Positions 53,830 through 64,000 of a DNA stretch of 64,000 nt are shown here, one piece after another. The stretch covers positions 4,278,001 to 4,342,000 of the forward strand of contig OZ176051.1 in assembly GCA_964247055.1 (NCBI GenBank), read 5' to 3'. The notes under the pieces were generated by a model, which worked only from the letters and a program-made list of their open reading frames with translations, did no database searches and was not told the origin of the DNA. The stretch is from Paragordius varius. Taxonomy: Eukaryota; Nematomorpha. Positions within the stretch are counted from its first letter, which is position 1, and each line of letters opens with the position of its first letter. The position numbers and the translations under genes were made by a program.

Positions 53830-54953
53830 CAGGGGTGTCCAACATGCGGCCCTCCAAAAAAACTTTACGGCCCGCGAAAAATTTGAAAAAAATGAACAAA
53901 TAAAAATTTAATTTTTAAAGTATTTTTTAATAATTCTCAGATTTATATCTATTCGTTTATTAACACTAATGATTGTTTAGTAAAGGGATTGTTGCTATTA
54001 AATATTTATATATACCACATATTACTATTAAATTGGATTTCGTAAACTAAATCGCTCAATCAATAAACGATTTTGAGGTAAAATTATAATTCATTCAAAA
54101 ATTTTATAGACGAAAGTGAAGATAATTCATGTTATTGAAGATAACTTAACAATTTTTAAAAATATGAAGATCTGTATATATTTTCGCAAATTTTGCCAAC
54201 GAAATAAACAAAATTAAAATAATCAGTAAAAATATCATAGTCTTTTATTAAATCCCATGATAATATAATAAAATATTAACACTTCGATTCAAATTGGGGT
54301 ATCTAAATACCCCAGACTAAATTTAAATTAATATTTTTAAAAAACTACTGAAGGAAACGGTTAAATTTATGCTTCTATCCTGATAAATATTATATTAATA
54401 TGCCAAAATATCTAAATAAAATTTTGTTTTGAAAAAAAAGCTCCATCTCAAACTACTTCGACGCCATTTTTATTTTACAAAAATTTTGCAAAATATCGTC
54501 TTTATTTAATTTTAAGGGCAAAGCTAAAGCTAATTTTTTATATATATAACATCTAACATTGATAGAAATAGAAAAAGCGGTTTAGTTTGTATAATTTTTT
54601 AATTTTGCAATTTAACACATGTCACGTTGACGAAATTTTTACCTTTCGGTTTTAGCTCAAAATAAGTAATATCAAGTATTTTTGAATAAATTTTTTTATA
54701 TATTTTAGTTTATTAATGTTATGTAAGTGCAAAATTTTGCCATGGTTTTGATTCCTTCTATACTTTTTAAAGTATTTGATTTAAAACAGGCCTGGGGTAT
54801 CCAACTACCCCAATTTGGATCGAAGGACTAAAATGAGCGTGTTGTATCCAAGTGTTAATTGCTATCCTTATGTTATATTTTTTTCAATGTGCTGAATTTT
54901 TTTAGCTGGAAATGCGGTACCACAAGCCTTGTAGGCCCTGAGTTAAATGATGT
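53830..54953. mobile_element. Degraded hAT element carrying a TTAA-MITE
   Basis: The left end CAGGGGTGTCCAACATGCGG is a classic hAT terminus. GGCCCTGAGTTAAATGATG near 54935 looks like the worn opposite end. A complete MITE at 54280-54854 sits inside. The right boundary is uncertain. Confidence 0.45.
54280..54854 (+). mobile_element. TTAA-flanked MITE, copy 1 (complete)
   Basis: TTAA on both sides (54276-54279, 54855-54858). Left end CACTTCGATTCAAATTGGGG; inverted right end CACTTGGATACAACACGCTC, then TTCGATCCAAATTGGGG. Both ends carry a hairpin-like GGGGTA..TACCCC motif. It is about 575 bp with no transposase. TTAA target sites suggest a piggyBac-type source. Confidence 0.8.
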
Positions 54954-55351
54954 TTTAAAAGATATGGCCTAAAACAGTAATATTCAAACTGCGGCCCCAA
55001 AAGTGCTTTTTATGGCAAATTAAATATTTTTTTGATTTTTTAATAAAATTTATGCTCCAGTTTTTATCATATGCATCTAAATTTATATAAAAATATTTGA
55101 GAGAAATGGCAAAGGACCAGGCTATATTTAGTTTTGGCAAGTTGTGTCAAATAAATATTAAAAAATCTTGAATTATCCCCATTTTTGTTTCAACACACAT
55201 CGAGGATATTTAAAAAAATTAAAAGACAAAGGATAGAGACGTTCGCTTGTTTTAACAAGATTGTAATGGTTAATTATAAAATATATCCATTTTGTAGAAA
55301 ATTAATTTAGTTGCATAACTCGCAAAAAATATTGGTTGCTGATCTAGCCTA

Positions 55352-55678
55352 TGATACTTGGCAGCAACACATTCTTTTCAGTCCTTCGATTCAAATTGGG
55401 GCAGTTGGATACCCCAGGCCTGTTTAAATTTAAATACTTTAAAAAATATTTATAGAATCGAAACCATGGCAAAAGTTTACATTTATTTAGAATTAATAAA
55501 CAGAAATATAAAAAAATATTTATTCAAAAATACTTAGTATTACATATTTTGAGGTACAACCCAGAGGTAAAAATTTAGTCAACTTGATATGTGTCCATTA
55601 GCTAAATATAAAAATAATATAAAGTAAGCCACTATTTTTGTTTCTATCAATGTATATAAAATTAGCTTCAATTTTAAA
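55352..55678 (-). mobile_element. TTAA-MITE family, half copy (inverted)
   Basis: The CACTTGG-side half of the family (TTCGATTCAAATTGGGGCAG, ACCCCAGGCCTG), broken where the next complete copy begins. Confidence 0.65.
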
Positions 55679-55682
55679 TTAA

Positions 55683-56226
55683 CACTTCGATTCAAAGTGG
55701 GGTATCTAAATACCTCAGACTAAATTTGAGTTAGGATTTTTAAAAAACTACTGAAGGAAACTGTCAAAATTTAAATTTATGCTTCTATCCTAATAAAAAT
55801 TATATAAATATGCCAAAATTTCTAAATAAAATTTTGAAAAAAAAGTTCCATGTCAACCTACTTCGACGCCATTTTTATTTTACAAAATTTTTGCAAAATA
55901 TCGTCTTCATTTAATTTTAGGGGTAAAATTAAAACTAATTTTTTATTTAAACATCTAACATTGATGGGAATAAAGCGGGTTATTTTGTATTATTTTTTAA
56001 TTTTACCATTGCACGCATGTCAAGTTGACTAAATTTTTACCTTTTGGTTTTAGCTTAAAATAATTAATACCAAGTATTTTTGAATAATTTTTTTATATAT
56101 TTCGGTTTATTAATGTTATACAAGTGCAAGATTTTGCCATGGTTACGATTCCTTCCATATTAAGAATTTAATTTTAAACAGGCCTGGGGTAGCTCGAAAG
56201 GACTATTTATGTGTTGTATCCAAGTG
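55683..56226 (+). mobile_element. TTAA-flanked MITE, copy 2 (complete)
   Basis: TTAA at 55679-55682 and 56227-56230. Same ends and interior as 54280-54854, with the conserved internal block CGACGCCATTTTTATTTTAC. Confidence 0.8.
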
Positions 56227-56450
56227 TTAAATAAATGCGATCATTAAATATGTTGCAAAATAAAAATGGCGTCGAAGCAGTTTGATATGGAAATTTTTTC
56301 ACAACCAAGTTTTTTTGAGATATTTTGGCTTATTTATAGAATTTTATGAGAATAGAAGCATAAATTTTAATTTGGACTGTTCATTAGTTTTCTAAAAACA
56401 TCGAATTGAATATTGCCTGGGGATACCCCAATTAGCGAAGTTATAAGTAG
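56227..56450 (-). mobile_element. TTAA-MITE family, half copy
   Basis: The inverted second half of the family (AAAATGGCGTCGAAG, GATACCCCAATTAGCGAAG), directly adjoining copy 2. A further scrap (TTGAATCGGGGGAC) lies near 56920. Confidence 0.55.
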
Positions 56451-57001
56451 CCGCATAGAAAACTAGGCAATATTTGTCGGTACTGTGCTGTGGCCCTTGA
56501 GTTAAAAAGACATTTTATGCGGCCCGTCAAATCTTTTTGGTGAGTACCACTGTTCTTAAACGATGTGTTTTGCTTAATTAATTTTATGGTAACGTCAATA
56601 ACATGTCTTATTTAATTTTGGGTAAATGCAGAAGGCTTTTATGGTTTTAATTATTTTTTCTGCCATTTTATTAGATAAAGGGATTCTGCTATCATATCCA
56701 TGATATATATTTTTAGCTTTATTACACAATTTTCTAGACTTTTCTACAAACATTAAATTATATAATAATATCAAAAATACTGACGATTAGTACTAAAATT
56801 ATCAATCTTTAGGAATAAATGGGTTAATTATGGCATGAAATATCAAACTTTTGCAATGGTTTAATTTGTTTTGTATTTTAGGAAATATTTGATTTTAAAC
56901 GGGCTTGGTGTCCCTAAAGACCCCAATTTGAATCGGGGGACAAATGAATGTACAAGTTAACAGGTCGTTTTTAAATCATTTGTTTTTCACATGGTAAAAA
57001 C

Positions 57002-59296
57002 ATGCCTGAGGTTAGCGTAGAGTACGAATTTATAATCGAAAAATTACAGGTTTTTTAATATATAAATACCAGAAAACTATTTTGGACAAAACAGAGGAAA
57101 TTAATAGACTGCAATACGAATGTGATGCTATAAAATTTCACAATAAACAATTGTGTAAAAGGGTGGAATTATTGCAGAAAGATAGCTTTAAAAACTTCCA
57201 TGAAGCATCTATAATCAACAATGATCAACAGAACGACAACGTTATTGATATTTTAAATTTGGAATTGCAGGAAAAAATATCTTTAAATCAAAAACTAAAC
57301 GATGACGTACATTTTTTTACTAAAATAGATGCTTAATATTGAAAGAATTTATTCGCAAAAAATTTTGGAGTTAGAAAAAAATCAAAATTCCACAAATGAG
57401 TATTCACCTAATCCCTTATTAATATCTGACATTGTACTGTTGATGATTGTTTTCAGTGAGACTCAGTTACATAAATACCATTTAAGTCAGGTATAAAACA
57501 TAAAAATGTAGATTTTTCTAAGCATTGATAGAAGGCTTTTGAAATTGAAAGATGATCAAGTAAAATATATAATAATTGAGCAGGGTCATAAATCTATGGT
57601 TCATATGATCAAGTTTTTTTCTTATATATTATAGAGATAATGAAATTTTTTCTAAAACATTTTTTAAAACTACAAAAATGGATAGTCATAACATCAACGA
57701 AATTACAGATAGTGTAGCCAGATCGATAAATACCTTTTTACCCGATACTAAATCTTTAATTCAAGATTTGGATTTTAAAAATTTAACTAATAAATCGGAA
57801 ATTACAAATCTAACTGACATTTTATTTGATAATTGGAAGCTCGAATGTTTGACCCGAAATATAAAAGATATAAATTTTGAAAGCGTTAAACCTGTATTTC
57901 GGTATATCATTCAATATTTAATCCTTCACCATAAAGTAATTATAATTTTTTTACCTCTAGCTAAAAACCGTATCCGCTGATGTTATAGTAAATTAATTTT
58001 TATAATATAATTATTTAGTTACCTCGAGAATTTGTAAAAGATGTTTTAGAAACGTACCATGACATAAAGATTAAATGGATAAATTTTTTACAGAAGCAGG
58101 TAGCTACTATTCTATTTAATCAAATAAATATAGGCTAATTATTCCGTTACAGAGATTGAACAAAAATCTTTCGAGGTGGCTAAAAAAATGCATTTTGACG
58201 TGGAAACAGAATTTTTACGTGAAAAACAGGGTATTTTAAAGGAATTAGCTTATTTTAAAAGCAAATCCGATGTTCTTGATGAAAAGGTATTTACTTTCTA
58301 AAATTATTTATTTTGTTGTTTCATTTATCATAATTATTAAATGTATAAACACCATTCGTAAGTTTAGTTAAATTTGTTGGAATCACGCAGTCAAGATGAA
58401 AATGGAGTTGATCGTTTGCAATTGAACCTTTTTGAGAAGCATAATGCCGCTTTAAAAGTAATTATATTATAAGCTAAACATCTGTTATAGAAAAGCTTGT
58501 TGCCAAATTTTTTTTATAACTCGTTTGCTGATCATTATTATCTTTTTTACTTAAATTTAGTTAAAATATTATTTATTCTATATCCAAACAATTAACCACT
58601 GTTTTTATTGGATAGATTAAATGAGAATTTCAATTAAAATTAACGATCCGCATCAAATTTATATGTTTTTCGCAAAAATATACACAAACAAAAGGACACT
58701 TTTGAATAGTATATTTATTTTATTAAAATAAATGAAAGTAATATTTTGTGTGTAATACCTGTTAATTTCATTACTTTGAACTAAATTTTTAAATAAAAGA
58801 AATTGTTTATTTGGTGACAGTTTAATGAAATTAATTATTTAACAAATTATTTACGACTCAAATAAATATTCAAAGTTGATTTTACTTTACAATTTTTAAC
58901 AAGAATATGATATTCGCCTTAACACCAGCTCCAAAGATCATTGTAAACTTAACTGCGGCATTATGGGCTTTACGCCTTATATGCGAAAAACAGCCATTTA
59001 TCTTGTGATCCTATTATCTAAATAATATTTCAATATTGTAAATGCGATTGATTTATATTTAAGTACAATTAATTTATCCCCTTGATTTGTTTATAATTAT
59101 ATCGATAATACTTTTTATTTTCTTAGAAGCGCAGAATAAAACTAATTTATTATTTTTATTTTCAAAAACCTTAATCATTCATTATTATTTTTTATAGGAT
59201 GAACTACTCACAGTAAAAGCTAATTATGAAGATCAAATCACCACACTTTCGGATCATATATGCGTTTTAAATGAAAAACTTCAATCATTTATTTGA
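57002..59296 (+). CDS. PPP1R21: PPP1R21-like coiled-coil protein (shortened)
   Basis: Exons 57002-57049, 57073-57306, 57329-57490, 57512-57612, 57635-57935, 58019-58099, 58155-58286, 58368-58457, 59198-59296; 415 aa against about 780 in vertebrates. PPP1R21 is a coiled-coil endosomal protein of the FERRY complex. Anchors: near the N-terminus EINRLQYECDAIKFHNKQLC and KRVELLQKD (family: NLQLAKRVELLQDEL), and at the C-terminus DELLTVKANYEDQITTLSDH followed by ICVLNEKL (family: DELTTTKRSYEDQLSMMSDH). The middle is poorly conserved and much shorter, with the long N-terminal coiled coil largely missing. Introns 1-4 are 23, 22, 21 and 22 nt; the last is 740 nt. The start ATG opens MPEVSVEYEFIIEKLQ. 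Confidence 0.85.
57491..57511 (+). other. 21-nt intron in PPP1R21
   Basis: GTATAAAACA...ATGTAG with an in-frame TAA between two frames that join in phase 0. Its neighbours at 57050-57072, 57307-57328 and 57613-57634 are 22-23 nt, and the last of these is needed to restore frame. Confidence 0.75.
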
Positions 59297-59654
59297 ATAA
59301 ATTTATTTATTCTTTATATTATAATACCTAAATTTTACTCCATACTTATTTGGAGTTATATTTATAATATGATAAATTATTGAAACTAACTGAATATTTA
59401 TATAAAATTGTTCTATATTTTTTAAGTTATTGAGAAGATTTTTTGGTTTGAAAATTGATTTTAGATGCAAAAATTTTAATAGAAATAAAGCGTTTAAATA
59501 ACAATATATAATTTTATACACTAAACCAGAAAGGTTCAACTGTGGTTTCCCGCTTCTTTTTGTCAAGTCGGTGAACGAAATTCTATACTTTGCATTATAG
59601 TTTATAAAAAAAGGTTTATTTAAAAAACTTTTATTACATATTTTATGGATAAAC

Positions 59655-59940
59655 CTTAAGGTCAAAATTTAGTCAACATGATACGCAGCATTAACTAAAT
59701 ATAAAAATACAAAAAAAGCCATTTTCTACCAAAGTTAGATATTAAACAATAATTAGCTTTAGTTAATATGGAACTTTTGTGTCAAAGCTAAATTTTATTT
59801 AGATATTTGGATTATTTTATAATTTTCATTAAGATAGAAGGGTAAATTTAAATTGAAACGTTTCCCTCAGTACTTTTTATAAATATCAACTTAAATTTAG
59901 TAGGGGCCCCTAGATACCCCAATTTAAATCGCACCCTTGT
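59655..59940 (-). mobile_element. TTAA-MITE family, partial copy
   Basis: It carries GTCAAAATTTAGTCAACATG and ends TAGATACCCCAATTTAAATC, i.e. the latter two-thirds of an inverted copy, well diverged. Confidence 0.55.
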
Positions 59941-60295
59941 CTTAAACGAGAGATAATAATACAAAACATAAATAACATAATAAAAATAATATTGTAAGAG
60001 GACATTACTGTTATTTAGAAATTTCTTATAACTAAATAACCCTTGTTCCTCTGATATTAATATATTTTTTGATCTTTAAGATATAACCATATCGTAAAGT
60101 GTCCATATTAGCAAAACGTAATAAAATTATCCATATGCTTTAAACACTGTATTGTCAATTCATAAAATAAATATTAAACATAGTTAATTATATGATTTCT
60201 ATTTGTATTAAAAATGTATCCAGCCATCGTTAATTTGATATGAATCTGAATATAAATATTTACAAAAAGCATTTTGGGAAAGTTTGCCCTATTAA

Positions 60296-60859
60296 CGCTT
60301 CGATTCAAATTGGAGTATCTAAATACCCCATACAAAATTTGAGTTGGGATTTTTAAAAAACTACAGATGGAAACGGTCACAATTTAAATTTATCCTTTCC
60401 CAATAAAAATTGTATAATGCCAAAATATCTAAATAAAATTTCGTTTGAAAAAAAAGTTTCATGTCAAACTACTTATACGCCATTTTTATTTTACAAAGTT
60501 TTTGCAAAATATCGTCTTCATTTAATTTTAAGGGTAAAATTAAAACCAATTTTTTATTTAAATTACATCTAAGATTGATAGAAATAGAAAAAGCGGTTTG
60601 CTTTGTATTATTTTTCAATTTTACCATTGATATGTCACGTTAACTAAATTTTTACCTTTCGGTTTTGGCTTAAAATAATATCAAGTATTTTTGAATAAGA
60701 TCTTTTACATATTTCAATTTATTAATGTTATATAAGTGCAAAATTTTGCCATGGTTTCGATTCCTTCCATTTTTTTAAAGAATTTTTTAAACAGGCCTGC
60801 GGTATTTAACTATCCCAATTTGAATCGAAGGAATAAAATGAATGTGTTATATCCAAGTG
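60296..60859 (+). mobile_element. TTAA-flanked MITE, copy 3 (complete)
   Basis: TTAA at 60292-60295 and 60860-60863. Ends CGCTTCGATTCAAATTGGAG and, inverted, CACTTGGATATAACACATTC. Same interior as copies 1 and 2. Confidence 0.8.
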
Positions 60860-60863
60860 TTAA

Positions 60864-61348
60864 ATTAGTGAAAAAAATATATTTTCTGAATCGGTTTTTT
60901 TTTTAATGGATATATTTGGGTCCTTTAGTGGCAGACCTTTTTATAATAATTCGTATCAGAGTGCACATAAAAATATCCAGAAAAAATTTATGTGTACTGA
61001 TGGAATTGTATCATGTTTTTGGGCCTTAAGAGTCATTTAAAATTAACTTTTTGAGCTAATTACTTTGTCTTAAAAATAATAGAGCATTGTGGCGTATCAG
61101 GATTCTCATAACACCCGGGGCTAAATAGGAAAATATATCAGGATTCTCATGGTGCCTTGCGATTAAATTAACAAAGTTATTTACTCTTTTTAGTAAATCC
61201 TTCATATCAAATGGCAAAAATTATGCACATTGGTGAAAGCTAAAAACTTCAATCAAAAAAATATCTTAAACTACATATAAAATAATATTTTAAAAATTTA
61301 ATTTTTAGATGTGGACTCCAAAAGTCGCATTTTTTTTACTCTTCTATT
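60864..61348. other. Intergenic, unassigned
   Basis: Two near repeats of TATCAGGATTCTCAT (about 61096 and 61137) lie here. Nothing else recognised. Confidence 0.4.
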
Positions 61349-61665
61349 TCTTTGACACTTGGATACAACACATTCATTTTAATCGTTTCATTTAAATTGG
61401 GGTAGTTGAATACCCATGCCTGTTTAAATTAAATACTTTAAACATATTAAAGGAATAAATGGCAAAATTTTGCACTTAACATCAATAAACCGGAATATAA
61501 AAAAATTTTTTTCAAAAATACTGATATTACTTATTTTAACGTAAAATCCATAGGTAAAAATTTAGTCAACGTAACATGTGTGCATTGGCTAAATTGAAAA
61601 ATGATACAAAATAAACCACTTTTTCTATTTTTATCAATGTTAGATGTAATTTAAACATAAAATTA
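61349..61665 (-). mobile_element. TTAA-MITE family, copy 4, truncated at the palindrome
   Basis: Begins CACTTGGATACAACACATTC and follows the family up to AAATTAGTTTT, where the perfect palindrome starts. The remainder of the element is not found on the other side. Confidence 0.65.
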
Positions 61666-61907
61666 GTTTTAGAATGATACAATGTAATATCAGCAAATTA
61701 ATAATAAATTTATTAATGAATTTTCGTTAGATTCATCTAACTTCTTCGGATTAAGATAAAAATAAATTTAAAATAAAGATACAAAATTTTGTATCTTTAT
61801 TTTAAATTTATTTTTATCTTAATCCGAAGAAGTTAGATGAATCTAACGAAAATTCATTAATAAATTTATTATTAATTTGCTGATATTACATTGTATCATT
61901 CTAAAAC
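61666..61907. repeat. Perfect 242-bp palindrome without spacer
   Basis: Both 121-bp arms are exactly complementary with the axis between 61786 and 61787 (centre ACAAAATTTTGT). Pairing ends at 61665/61908. As DNA it could extrude a cruciform. It could be a fold-back element or an assembly or cloning inversion artefact. Confidence 0.95.
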
Positions 61908-61978
61908 ATACTGATTCAGCCTAATCCATAATGCAAAGAATATTTAGTCGAAATAAAATTAGTTACCTTTAAAATTAA

Positions 61979-62546
61979 CACTTGGATACAATACACTAAT
62001 TTTAGTCCTTCGATTCAAATTGGGGTAGTTGGATACCCCAGGCCTGTTAATACTTTAAAAAGTATGGAAGGAATCGAAACCATGGCAAAATTTTGCACTT
62101 ATATTACATCAATAAACCTAAATATATAAAAAAATTTATTCAAAAATATTTGATATTAAATATTTTAAGCTAACGTAAAGGTAAAAATTTCGTCAACGTG
62201 ACATGTTTTAAATGGTAAAATCAAAAAATAAAAAATAAATCGCTTTACCTTTTTCTATCAATGTTAGATGTAATTTATATTAAATTTAGCTTTAGTTTTA
62301 TCCTTGAAATTAAATGAAAACGATATTTTGCAAAAATTTTGTAAAATAAAAATGGCGTCGAATTATTTTAAGGTAAAACTTTTTTTTCAAAACAAAATTT
62401 TATCAAGATATTTTGGCATATTTATATAATTTTTATCAGGATAGAAGCATAAATTTAAATTGGGACCGTTTTCTTCAGTAGTTTTTTAAAAATGATAATT
62501 TAAATTTAGTCTGAGGTATTTAGATACCCCAATTTGAATCGAAGTG
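61979..62546 (-). mobile_element. TTAA-flanked MITE, copy 5 (complete, inverted)
   Basis: TTAA at 61975-61978 and 62547-62550. CACTTGGATACAATACAC end at the left; TTTGAATCGAAGTG end at the right. Confidence 0.8.
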
Positions 62547-62811
62547 TTAAATGAACACGATATTTTGCAAAATTTTGTAAAATAAAAATGGAATCGAAGT
62601 CGCTTTACAATTTTGTTTTAGAGGTGCGTTTGCTTTGACTCTTCGATAATTTTTTTAAAAAACACAATTTATATTTGACACTTCGATTCAATCTGGGGTA
62701 TCTAAATACCCCAGACAAAATTAAAGTTAAAATTTTAAAAAAACTGAGGGAAACGGTTCTAATTTAAATTTTTGCTTCTATCCTAATAAAAATTATATAA
62801 ATAAGCTAAAA

Positions 62812-63668
62812 TCTATATATTTATAAAAATGGAAAATGCTGGCTTTGTGATCTGCTACAGGAAAACCGGTAGACCCAATCAAATCCAAATATCGAAAAAA
62901 TATAATGATTAATAAATGTCCGGACAATAGCTTCGCCCTTTTTTTGAAATAGGCCCCAAGTTCGGGCGCACCCCGTATGAAAAACGGTTTTTTTTGAAAA
63001 CAGAAGTCCACAAAAATGGTGTCTTTGAGACAATTTTCTGGAGAATTGCGCTGAACATAGTCGTCTCGCCTTTTAAATTTAGGCCCTCTTTTTACCCGCT
63101 ACCCCCGTAAAATGCCATTTTTTTCAAAAAAACAAGTCCACAAAAATAATATTTTGATTGTATTTTTTTCTCAAGGTATGAAGCTGTAAAAATTCAATAA
63201 GGATTCCACGTATTCCCTGTTAAAAGGCAAAATTTTAGATAGCTGCTGAGTAAGGAGTATCTATCATATGCATAGGATGTTAAAAATTATATGGATAATA
63301 AAACATTATTTATGGTAATCTATTTATTTATAAAAATGGAAAAGGCTGGCTTTGTGATCTGGTCCAGGAAAACCGGTAGACCCAATCAAATCCAAATATC
63401 GAAAAAATACAATAATCAATAAATGCCTTGACAATAGCGCCCTTTTTGAATTAGGCCCCAAGTTCGGGCCCAACCCGTGTGAAAACGGGTTTTTTTTGAA
63501 AACAGAAGTACACAAAAATCGTGTCTTTGAGACAATTTTCTGGAGAACGTGTTGGATCATTCAATTTCAAATATGATTTTTGTTAACTTATTTTCGATTG
63601 CACCGATGATAGTCGTCTCGCTTTTTTAATTTAGTCCCACTTTTTACCCGCTCCCCCCGTAAAACGCC

Positions 63669-63700
<32 letters not shown>

Positions 63701-63745
63701 GTCCGAAGTTCCTCGGGCTGCGTAGCAGCACGAGATTTACGCTAG
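62812..63745 (+). mobile_element. Dimeric non-autonomous Helitron
   Basis: TC start at 62812, a second TC-type unit start at 63319, hairpin GGGCTGC/GCAGCACG, then ATTTACGCTAG ending at 63745. Close relative of 42935-43999. Insertion is between A and T of a TTAA-MITE without target duplication. Confidence 0.85.
63672..63692. repeat. Poly-C run in the Helitron
   Basis: About 20 consecutive C in otherwise AT-rich DNA; its exact length is likely to be unreliable in sequencing. Confidence 0.8.
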
Positions 63746-64000
63746 TATCTTAATACAAGTTCGTTTTGAAAAAAAAATTATTTTGCAAAATCTTTGCAAA
63801 ATATGGTTTTCATTTATTTTTCAAGGTATAATTAAAGCTAATTTTTTTAATTACATCTAATATTGATATAAATAGAAAAAGTGGTTTATTTGGTATTATT
63901 TTACAATTTAGCTGAACACACACGTTGACTAAATTTTTACCTTTGGGTTTTACCTTAAAATAAGTAATATCAAGTATTTTTTAAAAAATTTTTTTTATAT

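Larger units (their letters stand above)
54975..56552. mobile_element. Possible hAT element enclosing MITE copies
   Basis: Left end CAGTAATATTCAAACTGCGG and inverted right end CAGTGGTACTCACC with a GCGGCCCG block inside. The flanks agree at only 5 of 8 positions, so the pairing is weak. Confidence 0.35.
62679..64000 (+). mobile_element. TTAA-MITE family, copy 6, split by a Helitron and running off the window
   Basis: CACTTCGATTCAATCTGGGG start at 62679. The sequence up to AAGCTAAAA (62811) resumes at TATCTTAATACAAG (63746) exactly as in uninterrupted copies (GCCAAAATATCTAAATAAAA). Confidence 0.75.

Noticed and set aside
57512-57612. Further ultrashort intron starting at the GTAAAATATA within PPP1R21 exon 4
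   Set aside because: Reading through keeps frame and the next junction works without it, so it is not needed.
59303-59665. 120-codon open frame on the - strand after PPP1R21
   Set aside because: AT-driven composition (Ile/Asn/Lys/Tyr), no motif, and its beginning overlaps a MITE fragment.
61681-61900. CRISPR-like or regulatory repeat
   Set aside because: One palindrome only, no spaced direct repeats; the genome is a spliced eukaryotic one.

Overview
The window is strongly AT-rich nuclear DNA from a metazoan. The genes are spliced, carry animal-type domain architectures, and lie among old non-autonomous transposons. Translation fits the standard code. No rRNA, tRNA, CRISPR or organellar gene was recognised. 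The most telling feature is splicing: I can place 19 introns of only 21-31 nt in five conserved housekeeping genes. Introns this short are known from dicyemid mesozoans, so a mesozoan or another reduced parasitic animal is my best guess. That placement is inference.

Layout. (1) Bases 1-14504, + strand: a 22-exon gene, 5' end outside the window, for a large type I membrane protein (about 14 EGF modules, pentraxin/LamG-like, HYR, sushi-like, ephrin-receptor-like Cys modules, TM, Asn-rich tail) resembling Uninflatable/SVEP1. Its introns carry a MITE pair, a dead mariner and a hAT end. (2) 14765-18970, - strand: NMD3. (3) 19048-26371, +: CLASRP, head to head with NMD3. (4) 28152-30039, -: YIPF6. 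(5) 30092-32737, +: GPN2, head to head with YIPF6. (6) 33243-36380: a nested transposon block. (7) 37000-37791, -: a FAM174-like membrane protein. (8) 37845-40268, +: DPH7, head to head with it. (9) 40632-46425, -: a leucine-rich-repeat membrane protein of four exons, with a Helitron in its 2.8-kb intron. (10) 49531-52867, -: an unrecognised multi-exon gene. (11) 57002-59296, +: a shortened PPP1R21. (12) 53.8-64.0 kb: a graveyard of one TTAA-flanked MITE family, hAT pieces, a dimeric Helitron and a perfect 242-bp palindrome.

NMD3 (60S export), GPN2 (RNA polymerase assembly), DPH7 (diphthamide), CLASRP (splicing), YIPF6 (Golgi) and PPP1R21 (endosomes) are unrelated housekeeping functions, so there is no operon-like pathway. 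What joins them is compact organisation: three divergent pairs have 52-77 bp between start codons, and the ultrashort introns cluster in these genes. The two large surface-protein genes have introns of 70 bp to 2.8 kb instead.
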